A stretch of DNA of 6,186 nt from the NCBI GenBank assembly GCA_041600735.1, contig JBFIJN010000516.1:1-6186 (forward strand). The letters run 5' to 3'. The notes under the pieces were generated by a model. That model searched no databases, was not told the origin of the DNA, and was given only the letters and a program-made list of their open reading frames with translations. Source of the DNA: Paraliomyxa sp041600735 (lineage in GTDB: Bacteria; Myxococcota_A; Polyangia; Nannocystales; Nannocystaceae). A program made the position numbers and the translations under genes. Positions 6,177-6,186 of the stretch are shown in pieces (the first letter of the stretch is position 1; each line of letters begins with the position of its first letter).

Positions 6177-6186
6177 GTCGCCGACG

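Overview
High-GC, densely coded DNA with RBS-led gene strings, DUF2169-type proteins and long unknown ORFs. This fits a large-genome delta-type bacterium, most likely a myxobacterium (Myxococcota). That is an inference from composition and gene content, because the window holds no phylogenetic marker.

Positions 1-3922 hold a tightly packed co-directional (+) gene string. It contains the 3' end of an unrecognised gene (2-229), a DUF2169-family protein (239-1258), a beta-ketoacyl-synthase-like protein that lacks the catalytic residues (start best placed at GTG 1275, end 2330), an unrecognised 257-residue protein (2334-3107), and an exported or membrane protein with two C-terminal hydrophobic segments (start best placed at ATG 3140, end 3922). 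Gaps of 9, 16, 3 and 32 bp suggest one transcript. DUF2169 proteins are known from type VI secretion (T6SS) loci, where at least one acts as an adaptor that stabilises and loads a toxin effector. The likeliest reading is therefore an accessory or cargo-handling part of a T6SS-like or other contractile-injection locus whose core lies upstream, outside the window. No core secretion gene, VgrG, PAAR or recognisable toxin is visible here.

Positions 3923-4300 form a 378-bp gene-free stretch. Its first half holds the most striking structure in the window: five copies of a palindrome with invariant core AGTCC-NN-GGACT, centred at 3960.5, 4003.5, 4045.5, 4088.5 and 4130.5. The spacing is 43/42/43/42 bp, almost exactly four helical turns. 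It is not a CRISPR array and does not look coding. It resembles a phased array of protein-binding sites or a palindromic minisatellite.

Positions 4301-5086 (+) encode a helical, cysteine-free protein of unknown function. Positions 5154-6176 (-) encode an AAA/ABC-type ATPase of the AAA_15/AAA_21 (OLD-like, RecF/SMC-type head) class, with clear Walker A, signature-like, Walker B and switch-His motifs. These two genes converge across 67 bp. The 5' end of the ATPase gene is open at the window edge.
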